Source: Blautia_A ammoniilytica (GTDB lineage: Bacteria > Bacillota > Clostridia > Lachnospirales > Lachnospiraceae). Taken from it: 64,000 bases of DNA. Positions 55,609 to 63,910 of this stretch are shown here, one piece after another (within the stretch, counting starts at the first letter, position 1; every line of letters begins with the position of its first letter). The notes below the pieces were generated by a model that saw only the letters and a list, made by a program, of their open reading frames with translations, searched no databases and had not been told where the DNA came from. Position numbers and translations under genes: made by a program. Where the stretch lies: positions 49,569-113,568 of the forward strand of contig NZ_JAOQJL010000011.1 in assembly GCF_025566965.1 (NCBI RefSeq), written 5' to 3'.

Positions 55609-56370
55609 TCATATGATTTTATTTAAATATCTTTTTTTCATCTCTTCTGGAACCCTTCTTGAACATACAAGATGGGTGATTCTTTCCAGCGGACATACGA
55701 TGTAATTTGCTTCTTTATCCAGCTTTGAATTATCACAAAGTACATTCAGTTCCCTGCAGTTTTCTGCCAGATACTTCTTTACCGGAGCTTCATCTTCATA
55801 AGGATAGGGTACAGATACCCCTCTTTTAGCATCTACAGCATAAGCTCCCAGAAAACATTGATCAAAACGATAGTCCTTCAGCTGGGAAAGCACCAGTTCC
55901 CCCACCGTTGTCTGAGAACCTTTATTGTAGTGGCCTCCAAGAAAAGTAACATCTGCATTTGGACGTTTCCGCAATTCCTCTGCAACAGGAAAGCTGTTGG
56001 TCACTACCCGAAGCCGGATGGATACAGGAAGAAGCGATACAAACAAGGTATTGGTAGTCCCACCGTCAATGGCGATCAGTTCGCCCGGGTGCACCAGCTC
56101 TACAGCCTTCCTTGCCACCAGATACTTTTCATCCTTATCCACATTTTTTCTGGCATCAATGCCTGGTGCCGGCCGTTTCCAGGGAATAGCCCCTCCGTAT
56201 ACCCTTTTCAGGATCCCCTGCTCTTCCAGTTCAGAAAGATCCCGTCGTATGGTATCATGGGAACAGCCAAATACCCTGGTAAGTTCCTCTACATTTACTT
56301 TGCCGGATGCATACAAAATATTCAGGATCTGCTGATGTCGTTCCTCTTTTAGCATTGCACTTTGCGCCAT
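55609..56370 (-). CDS. DeoR/GlpR family transcriptional regulator
   Basis: The protein is about 253 residues. The N-terminal helix-turn-helix is VNVEELTRVFGCSHDTIRRD, then LSELEEQGILKRVYGGAIP. The C-terminal sensor domain has AIDGGTTNTLF, VVTNSFPVAEEL and LCDNSKLDKEA, which bind a sugar phosphate in this family. The ATG nine bases past AAAGGA is chosen. It probably represses the downstream dehydrogenase genes and its own operon until a sugar phosphate appears. Confidence 0.9.
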   Translation of the reverse strand: MAQSAMLKEERHQQILNILYASGKVNVEELTRVFGCSHDTIRRDLSELEEQGILKRVYGGAIPWKRPAPGIDARKNVDKDEKYLVARKAVELVHPGELIAIDGGTTNTLFVSLLPVSIRLRVVTNSFPVAEELRKRPNADVTFLGGHYNKGSQTTVGELVLSQLKDYRFDQCFLGAYAVDAKRGVSVPYPYEDEAPVKKYLAENCRELNVLCDNSKLDKEANYIVCPLERITHLVCSRRVPEEMKKRYLNKII

Positions 56371-56372
56371 TT

Positions 56373-57983
56373 TCACAGTTCCTTTCCTGATTGGTTTTCT
56401 ATTGCCTGCCGTTTCTTAAGCTGTTCCATAACTGTAGGAAAACGCTGATAATCAGTATGTGGAAGAGCCTGTGCTGCCACCATCATATTCAGGAAATCAT
56501 CCACAGCTGCAAACTGGATATAAACCATTTCCTCTATGATCCTATCTATATCTGCCAGACATGACCTCTCTAGCAGAAGCTTTTGTGCCCCTTCCAGAGA
56601 TGAATTGCCTGCATTAATGATCCTGTTCCGATCCATATCCGGATACATACCAATTGCAATGGCAGATTCTTTTGATACATGCTTTCCAAAGGCTCCTGCC
56701 ACATAGAAATTTGCAGCCTGGTCCATGGTAATGCCGGATTCCCGCAGCATGATCTCCACCATAGTATGGGCTGCTGCTTTTGTACGGATAAATTCCTGAA
56801 TATCTTTCTGATAAAAGAAAAGCCCAGGTGCATATTCTACTGCCAGCATTCCCTCTTTTTCCTGGATCCTGCTGTTTTTCTCTGGAACAAAATTTCCCCG
56901 GATATCCACCCAGCCGCAAAGAAACATCTCAGCCAGCAGATCAATGATCCCGGATCCACAGATTCCTTCCGGCTTCCCTTCTCCGATCACATGACAGTAG
57001 ATCTGTCCTTTTTCAATATGTACCCTGTCCACTGCACCTTTGGATGCACGCATGCCTGTTTTTACAACACCGCCTTCCAAAGCCGGTCCGGCTGCTCCTG
57101 CACCACATAAAAGAAACTCCTGGTTTCCGATCACCAGCTCCCCATTTGTACCTATATCAAAAAAGATATTGATATCTTTGGACTTATATATTTCTGTAGC
57201 GATCATCCCACTGATAATATCTCCTCCCAGATAGTTGGATTTGGAAGGATAACAGTACACATAGCCTTTTACAGGAATTCCCAGCTCCTCACCTTTTAAG
57301 AAGCCAGGCTGGTCAGCCCGCAAGGCATGAGGTGTGTAAAATACACAAAACGGATCCATGCCCAGCAGAAAATGAATCATAGTTGTATTTCCTGCAATCA
57401 CCATGGATATGCAGTCCTGCATCTGTACCCCACTGCTTTGCTCAAGTTCCTTCATACATTCTTTTAACGAAGCAATGGTTTCCTGCCGTATTTCTTCCAG
57501 TTTATCCGGAGCATCCTTGCAATAAAAAATCCTGGAAAGGATGTCTGTTCCAAAGCGGATTTGCCGGTTATAACAGCTTACTTCTCTGATACACTCTCCG
57601 GTTGTACAATCTATCAGCCGCATCACCACTGTGGTACTGCCAAGATCTGCTGCCAGTCCATAGTGCCTGCGACTGGTATCACCTTTTTCCAGTTCTGCGA
57701 TCACCCACCCTTCTCCATCCCAGGATAAGGAAGCAGTAAGCTTATATTCTGCATCCTCGCATAATGGGTATAGTTTTCTTAAAATCTTTAAAGGCATGTA
57801 GGCCTCTATTCCCAGCTGCTTCAGACCATCCAGTATTCTTTTTTGATCTGACCGGTTTTCTTCTTCTGTGGGAAGGGGTAATTCCAGATATATTTTCTTT
57901 GAAATTCCATCCATATATAATAATTCTTCGAAAAGAGAACTATTGTTCTCTCTTCCTCTCTTTCTTTCGTTTTTCTGTATCAT
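56373..57983 (-). CDS. ASKHA-domain corrinoid protein activator (DUF4445/RamA-like), ferredoxin-less
   Basis: The protein is about 536 residues. LAADLGSTTVVMRLIDCTTG, VIAGNTTMIHFLLGMDP, FFDIGTNGELVIGNQEFLLC and AGAAGPALEGGVVKTGMR are the ATPase and glycine-rich motifs of reductive activators of corrinoid enzymes. Usual members begin with a [2Fe-2S] ferredoxin domain; here that domain and its CX5CX2C motif are absent and the first 100 residues are a linker-like region. The start is uncertain (MIQKNERK or a later MDGISKK); ribosome sites are weak. No corrinoid or methyltransferase gene is adjacent. Confidence 0.85.
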   Translation of the reverse strand: MIQKNERKRGRENNSSLFEELLYMDGISKKIYLELPLPTEEENRSDQKRILDGLKQLGIEAYMPLKILRKLYPLCEDAEYKLTASLSWDGEGWVIAELEKGDTSRRHYGLAADLGSTTVVMRLIDCTTGECIREVSCYNRQIRFGTDILSRIFYCKDAPDKLEEIRQETIASLKECMKELEQSSGVQMQDCISMVIAGNTTMIHFLLGMDPFCVFYTPHALRADQPGFLKGEELGIPVKGYVYCYPSKSNYLGGDIISGMIATEIYKSKDINIFFDIGTNGELVIGNQEFLLCGAGAAGPALEGGVVKTGMRASKGAVDRVHIEKGQIYCHVIGEGKPEGICGSGIIDLLAEMFLCGWVDIRGNFVPEKNSRIQEKEGMLAVEYAPGLFFYQKDIQEFIRTKAAAHTMVEIMLRESGITMDQAANFYVAGAFGKHVSKESAIAIGMYPDMDRNRIINAGNSSLEGAQKLLLERSCLADIDRIIEEMVYIQFAAVDDFLNMMVAAQALPHTDYQRFPTVMEQLKKRQAIENQSGKEL

Positions 57984-58115
57984 ACCACAATCCACTCCAT
58001 AGAAAAAGAGCCTGCAATTCTTTTGTCTTCAGAACCACAAACCCTTTTTAACCTTTTATCTTTCTTTATAACTGTTCAGCATTTTATATCATTGCAGCTG
58101 CAGGTTGCTAAATCG

Positions 58116-59441
58116 TCATTTTTCTTCTCTTTTATCAGGAAAGGGATCATCCAGAAAACGTGCAACATGAAACTCCCCTTTTTCTGCCTGGTAAAGCTGT
58201 AATAAAGCCAAACCAATACCTGCTGCACCGTCAAAGCATCCGATAGGAGTACTTTTCTTACCAGGAGCGATCCTGTCAAGGGCAAAGCTCCATTTCACCT
58301 GATCTGTTCCATCCACAGATTCAAAAATGCCATGCTCTGCCAGCTCTTCCCCGCATTTTTCTGCCTGTTTCAGATATTTCTCATCTCCAAAGGCAGCCCA
58401 AAGCCCAAGATACATATTCAAGATCCCAGCTGTACCGCAGCACAGATTATAAGTATTCCAGTAGCCTTCTGACCGGATCCTTGGAGCACCTACAGCCTCC
58501 AGCCCTTTTACAAGACTTTCCAGTTTCTCTTTATATTTAAGATCACCGGTAGCTTCATACATCTTGTAATAGTAACGTACTGTACCTGCTGGTCCGTGGC
58601 AGTACCCCAGGTAGAACAGATTTTTCCTGTCCGGAAGCCCGTGAGGAAGCAACTTGCCGTTTCCTTTTTTCACTGCAACAGAATCCATGAATTCTGCAAT
58701 TCCTTTGTTACCTTCCAGATATTTAGAATCATTCCCTGCTTCATACAGTTTCATAAGAACAAAGCCAATGCCTGCTGTCCCCATTGGGAAATTGGGGTCA
58801 ATATAATTATCATCTGCCCCAAAATAGGACGGATCTACTCCCGGATACCAGCATCCGCTCTTATCCTCTCTTCTTTGTTCCAACAGGTTTTCTCCTGCCA
58901 GAAGTGCAAATTCCTTCCACTTTGGATTCTTATATACCCTTGCTGCATAAATAAGAAACAGGATGGTGCCTCCATCTCCTACGATTCCAGGAAATGTAGA
59001 CCAGGTATAACCTTTCCCGTTTTTGCCAGGTCTGGCATCTTCCTGCATTTTGGAAATAATGGAAGCGACCGTATCAGCGTATATCTTTTTTCCTGTTACC
59101 AGATACAGCCTGGTAAGTGCAAAGCCAGCTCCGCTCCAACCGCTTGAGAAAGCATATTTTGAAAAGTTACGCCTCAGCTCAGGTTCGTTCTCCCAACGGT
59201 ATTTCAGATAAGAACCTGCCTCTTTTGCTTCATCAAGATATGTACTGTCTTTTGTCACATCGTAAAGTCCCAGAAGAAAACACAGGATCCCGGAAGCGCC
59301 TGCATACATGCAGATCTCATCATAATAGATAGGTCTTCCTTTGGCTGCATCCTCAAGAGACCAGAAGATGCCTTCCGGTCCCTTTCTTTTTCTGGTATTG
59401 ATAAAATTCATAGTCCTTTTAGCAATTTCCAGATAGTCCAT
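58116..59441 (-). CDS. LanC-like protein with Cys-Cys zinc motif
   Basis: This 441-residue alpha-toroid protein is related to lanthionine synthetase C. Seven helical-hairpin repeats are visible through GAGF, GDGG, GTAG, GPAG, GTAG and GAAG motifs. The zinc ligands are in GYCHGPAGTVRYYY and NLCCGTAGILNMYLG. The second motif is CCG, where classical LanC and eukaryotic LANCL have CHG. No LanB or precursor peptide gene is near. It overlaps or closely follows the SsuA-like gene, so it is part of the cysteine synthase/ABC importer operon. The role could be a thiol addition step or a regulator; it is open. An ATG is chosen about eleven bases past AGGAG; a GTG twelve bases earlier is possible. Confidence 0.85.
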   Translation of the reverse strand: MDYLEIAKRTMNFINTRKRKGPEGIFWSLEDAAKGRPIYYDEICMYAGASGILCFLLGLYDVTKDSTYLDEAKEAGSYLKYRWENEPELRRNFSKYAFSSGWSGAGFALTRLYLVTGKKIYADTVASIISKMQEDARPGKNGKGYTWSTFPGIVGDGGTILFLIYAARVYKNPKWKEFALLAGENLLEQRREDKSGCWYPGVDPSYFGADDNYIDPNFPMGTAGIGFVLMKLYEAGNDSKYLEGNKGIAEFMDSVAVKKGNGKLLPHGLPDRKNLFYLGYCHGPAGTVRYYYKMYEATGDLKYKEKLESLVKGLEAVGAPRIRSEGYWNTYNLCCGTAGILNMYLGLWAAFGDEKYLKQAEKCGEELAEHGIFESVDGTDQVKWSFALDRIAPGKKSTPIGCFDGAAGIGLALLQLYQAEKGEFHVARFLDDPFPDKREEK

Positions 59442-59449
59442 AGTTATGA

Positions 59450-60502
59450 TCACTCCTGTGCAAATTTCCCGGTTTCCACGTTATAAGTAGTTGTTTCCAG
59501 AACACCATCAAGCACCGGGAATGCCTTTTCTTCAAATTCTTTCTCATCCAGATCCTTATTCAGATCACCGGTAGCCTGCAGATCTGTAAATGCATTTTTG
59601 AAAGTATCTCTTGCTGCTGTTACACCTGGATTGAAATCCAGTCCTTTGATAATGCCTGCATTTGTTTCCACATCACCGGATACATATCCTCCTTCGATCT
59701 GGATCTTTGCCGCTTCTTCCGGATTTGCACTTGCAAAGGCTGCGCCTTTCTGTACAGCTCTTGCAAAGGCTGCTGCCCCCTCCGGATTATTCTTGATCAT
59801 ATCCTGAGTTACAAGAGCCATGCAGCAGTATTCATCTTTGAATTTCTCATCTGTACCAGTGTCAAGAAGTTTTGTTACATCATAATTGGCTTCAATCATG
59901 GTTCCCATTGGCTCATGAACACCAATTGCATCTACAGCTCCATTGTCCAAAGCCATTGCAAGATCACTCATTGCATAAGCCACAAAATTCACATCTGCAT
60001 CAGCACCATTTACAACAAATCCCAGATCTGCCAGTTTTCTTTTTACTTCCAATGTACTGGAGTCTGATAGACTTGGAACACCGATCTTTTTTCCCTTCAG
60101 GTCTTCCAAGGAACTGATCCCTGAATCTGCCTTTGCATAAAACTTGGTGCAGCCTTTGTGTACACCTGTTACAAAGGAAACAGCAAGACCGTTGGAAATA
60201 GGAGTGATAAAGTTGCAGGCCAAGCCAAATGCAGCATCGATTTTTCCCGCAGTGATCAGGTCTACTGTCTCAGAGGAAGCAGCCACTGTTATTTCACATT
60301 TCTGTCCGATGGCTTCCAGCTCTTCCTCGAAATATCCGTTCTCAGCAGCTACCTGCATAGCAACACCACACACTGTATCTTTGCTTACCTGGATACGTAC
60401 CACTTTCGTATCATCTGCCTGACAGATCACAGTTCCTGCTGCAAGCATTGCTGCAACTGTAACAGCTGCTGTGATTTTTTTCAGTAATCCTTTTTTTCTC
60501 AT
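59450..60502 (-). CDS. ABC importer substrate-binding protein (SsuA/TauA/NMT1-like)
   Basis: The protein is 350 residues. The signal peptide ends near VICQADD; the cysteine lacks a proper lipobox because isoleucine precedes it. The core has MQVAAENGYFEEELEAIGQK, DLITAGKIDAAFG, DLKGKKIGVPSLSDSST and NNPEGAAAFARAVQKG, as in nitrate/sulfonate/taurine and thiamine-precursor binding proteins. AGGAG precedes the ATG. Downstream of cysteine synthase, a sulfonate or thiol ligand is a reasonable guess. Confidence 0.88.
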   Translation of the reverse strand: MRKKGLLKKITAAVTVAAMLAAGTVICQADDTKVVRIQVSKDTVCGVAMQVAAENGYFEEELEAIGQKCEITVAASSETVDLITAGKIDAAFGLACNFITPISNGLAVSFVTGVHKGCTKFYAKADSGISSLEDLKGKKIGVPSLSDSSTLEVKRKLADLGFVVNGADADVNFVAYAMSDLAMALDNGAVDAIGVHEPMGTMIEANYDVTKLLDTGTDEKFKDEYCCMALVTQDMIKNNPEGAAAFARAVQKGAAFASANPEEAAKIQIEGGYVSGDVETNAGIIKGLDFNPGVTAARDTFKNAFTDLQATGDLNKDLDEKEFEEKAFPVLDGVLETTTYNVETGKFAQE

Positions 60503-60582
60503 AATCTTTTTCTCCTCATGTATAATAATTTTCTGTAACTATGTGACCATTTAATGCTTTTTTGCAAACTGCTGCCTTATCT

Positions 60583-61362
60583 TTATAAATAGTAATCCGG
60601 ATCCTGTAAATTTCCTGCAAAATTAAGGATCTCCAGGATTTCTTTTCTGTAATTCATAAACACATCCTGTCCACGTTTTCTTGGTCTGGACAAATCGATA
60701 TTGATCACCTGCTCTACTTTTGCAGGTCTTGCTGACATTACCACTACCTGATCGGACAGATAAATGGCCTCGTCCACATCATGGGTTACCATGATCATGG
60801 TCATATTATGTTTTTTCCAGAGATCCATGATCATGTCCTGCATATTCATTCTTGTAAAAGCATCAAGAGCTCCCAAAGGTTCGTCCAGGAGAAGCACCTT
60901 GGGATGCCCGACCAGTACCCTGGCAAGTGCTGCTCTCTGACACATTCCTCCTGAGAGCTGGTGTGGATAGGATTTTGCAAAATCCTTCAAGCCTACCAGT
61001 TCCAGGAACTGATCCACATCTTCTTTCTTTTCTTTATATTCCCCTCTGGCTTTCAGGCCAAATGCCACATTATTACGTATATTCAGCCAGGGAAAAAGAT
61101 TGGCCTGCTGAAATGCATAGCCTCTGTCTGCTCCTGCCTTTGTGATCTTCTCTCCATCCAGGTAAATTCCGCCCCGGTCAGGAAGATTCAGGCCTGCGAT
61201 GGCTCTTAACAGTGTGGTTTTTCCACATCCGGAAGGACCGATCAAAGATACAAAGCTTCCCGGCTTTACAGTAAAGCTAAGATCGTTTAATGCCACCACT
61301 TCTGAGCCGTCCGGATTTATAAATTTCTTCTGTACGTTATCAATCCTGATCTGGCCTACCAT
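60583..61362 (-). CDS. ABC importer ATPase (SsuB/TauB-like)
   Basis: The protein is about 259 residues. It has Walker A LIGPSGCGKTTLLRAI, signature HQLSGGMCQRAALAR, Walker B VLLLDEPLGALDAFTRM and the switch histidine VTHDVDEAIYLSDQ. The start is the ATG eight bases past GGAG, overlapping the permease stop by seven bases; a longer reading has no site. Confidence 0.92.
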   Translation of the reverse strand: MVGQIRIDNVQKKFINPDGSEVVALNDLSFTVKPGSFVSLIGPSGCGKTTLLRAIAGLNLPDRGGIYLDGEKITKAGADRGYAFQQANLFPWLNIRNNVAFGLKARGEYKEKKEDVDQFLELVGLKDFAKSYPHQLSGGMCQRAALARVLVGHPKVLLLDEPLGALDAFTRMNMQDMIMDLWKKHNMTMIMVTHDVDEAIYLSDQVVVMSARPAKVEQVINIDLSRPRKRGQDVFMNYRKEILEILNFAGNLQDPDYYL

Positions 61363-62306
61363 TTGATCACTCCTCTCTGCCATACCAAAACCTGATCTTT
61401 GATTTTAAATACAAGGGTGATCACCATTGTACAGATCACTGCGATCAGGATCAGCCCTGCATAAACATTTGCATAAAGCATCATGCTTTTTTCCCAGTTC
61501 AGATACCAGCCAAGTCCTGCGTCAGCGCCTAACAGTTCAGCGGTTACAAGGGTAACAAAAGCGCTGCAGGTTGCATAAAAGATTCCAAGGAAAATGCTTG
61601 GCATTGCTGCCGGAACTGCTACCTTGAAGATCTTGTTCAGTTTGCCGGATCCAAGGGTAGAAGCCACTTCAAAGTAAGAATTATTAACATTCTGGATCCC
61701 GCTGCTAGTCATCAATGTTATTGGAAACCATACTGCCAGTGCAACCATGAATACGGATGCTGAATAAGTAGTTGTAAACAGTGACAATACCAGGGGCGAC
61801 CAGGATGTAGGTGGAATAGGCCCTACAAACTTCATAAACGGAGAGATCCAATAGCTTGCTTTTTTGTTGAATCCGATCAGGATACCTGTAAGGAATCCCA
61901 GGATCCCGCCTGCCAGAAATCCGCGAAGCAGAAGCTGTCCGGATGCCAGAATACATTGGATCAATAATTCATAATCAGTAACAAAAACGCCAAACACCCT
62001 GTCCAGACAAGGGAAAAACAATACCGGAAGTAATGCATATTTGGATGTGATCAGATTTATCACTGTGATCAGTACTGCTGTTCCTGCAATAAGGGGAGCC
62101 TTGTAGCTTATCCTTTCATCCAGCTTTGCGCTGATAAATGAAGCAATAAACAAGATTCCGTAAACAACAGCCAGAAGTCCCAGAAAATACAGGAAATATG
62201 GGTGGTCTGCCGGTGGCTGCAATTCTGAATCCGGTATTACAAGATCTGTAACTGCTCCCAGAGCCAGACCTGCAAACGGCAGAATTTTTATTAATGTTTT
62301 ATTCAT
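61356..62306 (-). CDS. ABC importer permease (SsuC/TauC-like) with extra N-terminal helices
   Basis: The protein is 316 residues. The C-terminal ~220 residues are a binding-protein-dependent permease with the loop FEVASTLGSGKLNKIFKVAV. The N-terminal ~100 residues add three to four helices (IKILPFAGLALGAVTDLVIP and others), giving more membrane segments than standard SsuC. AAGGATG precedes the ATG. Confidence 0.88.
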   Translation of the reverse strand: MNKTLIKILPFAGLALGAVTDLVIPDSELQPPADHPYFLYFLGLLAVVYGILFIASFISAKLDERISYKAPLIAGTAVLITVINLITSKYALLPVLFFPCLDRVFGVFVTDYELLIQCILASGQLLLRGFLAGGILGFLTGILIGFNKKASYWISPFMKFVGPIPPTSWSPLVLSLFTTTYSASVFMVALAVWFPITLMTSSGIQNVNNSYFEVASTLGSGKLNKIFKVAVPAAMPSIFLGIFYATCSAFVTLVTAELLGADAGLGWYLNWEKSMMLYANVYAGLILIAVICTMVITLVFKIKDQVLVWQRGVIKW

Positions 62307-62330
62307 ACGTGTTCATCCTTTTCCTATTAC

Positions 62331-62390
62331 GTAATGATTAATTCTCTTATATGATGATCAATTCTCTTATATGATGATCAATTCTCTTAC
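62331..62390. repeat. Three tandem copies of a 20-base unit upstream of the permease gene
   Basis: GTAATGATTAATTCTCTTAT, then ATGATGATCAATTCTCTTAT, then ATGATGATCAATTCTCTTAC follow one another without gaps. They fill the space between the cysteine synthase stop and the permease leader. They may be protein-binding repeats or a slippage product. Confidence 0.75.
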
Positions 62391-62398
62391 GCAATGCT

Positions 62399-63388
62399 TC
62401 AGTCTTCTTTGTACATATTTGTGGAGAGGTATTTAAACGCATTATCTGCCAGGATCACTACTATATTTTTCTCTTCTGCTTCAGGTCTTTTTGCTACTTC
62501 AGTAGCTGCCTTTACTGCAGCTGCTGCAGACTGTCCTAGAAAGATCCCGTCTGTTTTTACAAGCTTTCTGCCGGTTGCATAAGCATCTTCCGCGATAATA
62601 TCAAGACACTCATCATAAGGCAGATGTTCCGGCGAAAAGAAAACCGGAATTTTGTCTGTTGGTACCTCATCAAATGCCAGCACACCGTCAATAGTATTTG
62701 CTTCCGGATGATCTAATGATTTTCTGGACTGTTTTGCTGGCTGCGCACCAATGATCTTTACATTCGGATTTTTTTCCTTAAAATATCTTGAAAGGCCTGC
62801 CAAAGTACCGCCTGTACCAACAAGAGCTACCACATAGTCTACCTTTCCGTCTGTATCTGCCCAAATCTCCGGTCCTGTGGTTTTATAATGTGCTTCCGGG
62901 TTGTCTTCATTTGTTCCCTGGTCGATGTAGAAATAGCCATGTTCTTTTGCATAGGCATTCATCACAACAGACAGTTTTCCCATTGTAAGGCCTCCACTTT
63001 TCAGCATTTCCAGAAATCCAGGTACATCTCCGGCCTGAAGCAGATTCACTCCATAGGCTTTCAGAATCAGGGTACGCTCTATAGATACTCCCGGCTGGAT
63101 CACTACAGAATATTCATATCCTCTAGCATTGGCAAAGGCTGCTGTAGCGATCCCTGTATTGCCGCTGGTAAAGTCAAGGATCTTACCGCCAGGCTTCAAC
63201 CTTCCGTCCTTTTCTGCCTCCAGGATCATATTTAATGCTGCTCTGTCTTTAACGCTTCCGGATGGGTTAAAGTATTCCAGCTTTCCAAGAAGATGGGCTT
63301 TCAGCCCAAGGCTTTTCTCATAATTCTTTAATTCTACAAGCGGTGTATGTCCAACTAATTCTGTGATTGACTGATGTATATTTGCCAT
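62399..63388 (-). CDS. cysK: Cysteine synthase (O-acetylserine sulfhydrylase)
   Basis: The protein is about 329 residues. HQSITELVGHTPLVELKNYE opens the fold-type II PLP enzyme. LEYFNPSGSVKDRAALNMIL carries the PLP lysine, TSGNTGIATA the substrate loop, and VALVGTGGTLAGLSRY the phosphate-binding loop. It makes cysteine from O-acetylserine and sulfide. The start has GAGGAAA eight bases upstream; the 75 in-frame codons before it are an A-rich leader that overlaps the promoter, so they are not translated. It heads the ABC importer/LanC-like operon. Confidence 0.93.
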   Translation of the reverse strand: MANIHQSITELVGHTPLVELKNYEKSLGLKAHLLGKLEYFNPSGSVKDRAALNMILEAEKDGRLKPGGKILDFTSGNTGIATAAFANARGYEYSVVIQPGVSIERTLILKAYGVNLLQAGDVPGFLEMLKSGGLTMGKLSVVMNAYAKEHGYFYIDQGTNEDNPEAHYKTTGPEIWADTDGKVDYVVALVGTGGTLAGLSRYFKEKNPNVKIIGAQPAKQSRKSLDHPEANTIDGVLAFDEVPTDKIPVFFSPEHLPYDECLDIIAEDAYATGRKLVKTDGIFLGQSAAAAVKAATEVAKRPEAEEKNIVVILADNAFKYLSTNMYKED

Positions 63389-63613
63389 GTTTCTTTCCTC
63401 TTTTATGATTTCTTTTTTAGTTCTTTCTTTTTGTTTCTTATTTTTTGCTCTTTTACTGTTGATTTTTTTATGTCTTGTTTTGGTTTTAACTCTTGTTTTG
63501 ATTTGCTTGTTTTGATTTGCTTGTTTCACATGGGTATTTATATTCCCTAGTTTTTTGATATGTTTTATATGTTTTATGCTGCTTATTATATCAAACTGTT
63601 CCGAATTGTCCAA
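63389..63613 (-). promoter_or_regulatory. cysK: Promoter and G-poor leader of the cysK operon
   Basis: On the minus strand TTGGAC (63608-63613) and TATAAT (63585-63590) are 17 bases apart, giving a leader of about 190 bases. The leader is very rich in A and nearly free of G for long stretches, with repeated AAACAAG and a tandem CAAGCAAATCAAAA unit. No T-box or S-box structure is visible. Confidence 0.6.
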
Positions 63614-63786
63614 TACATTCCATTTATTGTCCGTTATAGTTTTTTTCTATTGCACTGATACGCAAAAGAAGAACAAAAAAGGATATGCACGGCTTTCATC
63701 ACCATACATACCCTGATATTCTTAAAAAAATTATCTAAATACTTGACACTGTAATCATTTTATTTAACATAAATATAGCAAGAATT

Positions 63787-63808
63787 CTCCTTCCTCTGCA
63801 GGTGGGAG
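63787..63808. repeat. Hairpin upstream of the transposase-like frame (possible IS left end)
   Basis: CTCCTTCCT and AGGTGGGAG can pair around a CTGC loop. It shares AGGTGGGAG with the conserved core of the dispersed repeat. Its place about 100 bases before a TnpA-like start fits the subterminal hairpin of an IS200/IS605 left end. Confidence 0.4.
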
Positions 63809-63836
63809 ATGAATTACGAAAAAGCGAAAAGAACGC

Positions 63837-63865
63837 TTGTTCTATGACACAATCCGTGGTATAAT
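63837..63865 (+). promoter_or_regulatory. Extended -10 promoter for the right-edge frame
   Basis: TTGTTC (63837-63842) and TATAAT (63860-63865) are 17 bases apart, with TGG just before the -10 box (extended -10). Confidence 0.65.
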
Positions 63866-63910
63866 AGAGTCAGTCGAAAATATAAATTGTTAGAAAAAGG
63901 ACTGATTTGT

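Noticed and set aside
63389..63578. T-box or S-box riboswitch in the cysK leader
   Set aside because: The leader lacks the conserved motifs and can form almost no stable stems.
63389..63613. Lysine-rich 75-codon extension at the N-terminus of cysteine synthase
   Set aside because: It overlaps the predicted promoter, and the later ATG has a proper ribosome site and the family's normal N-terminus.
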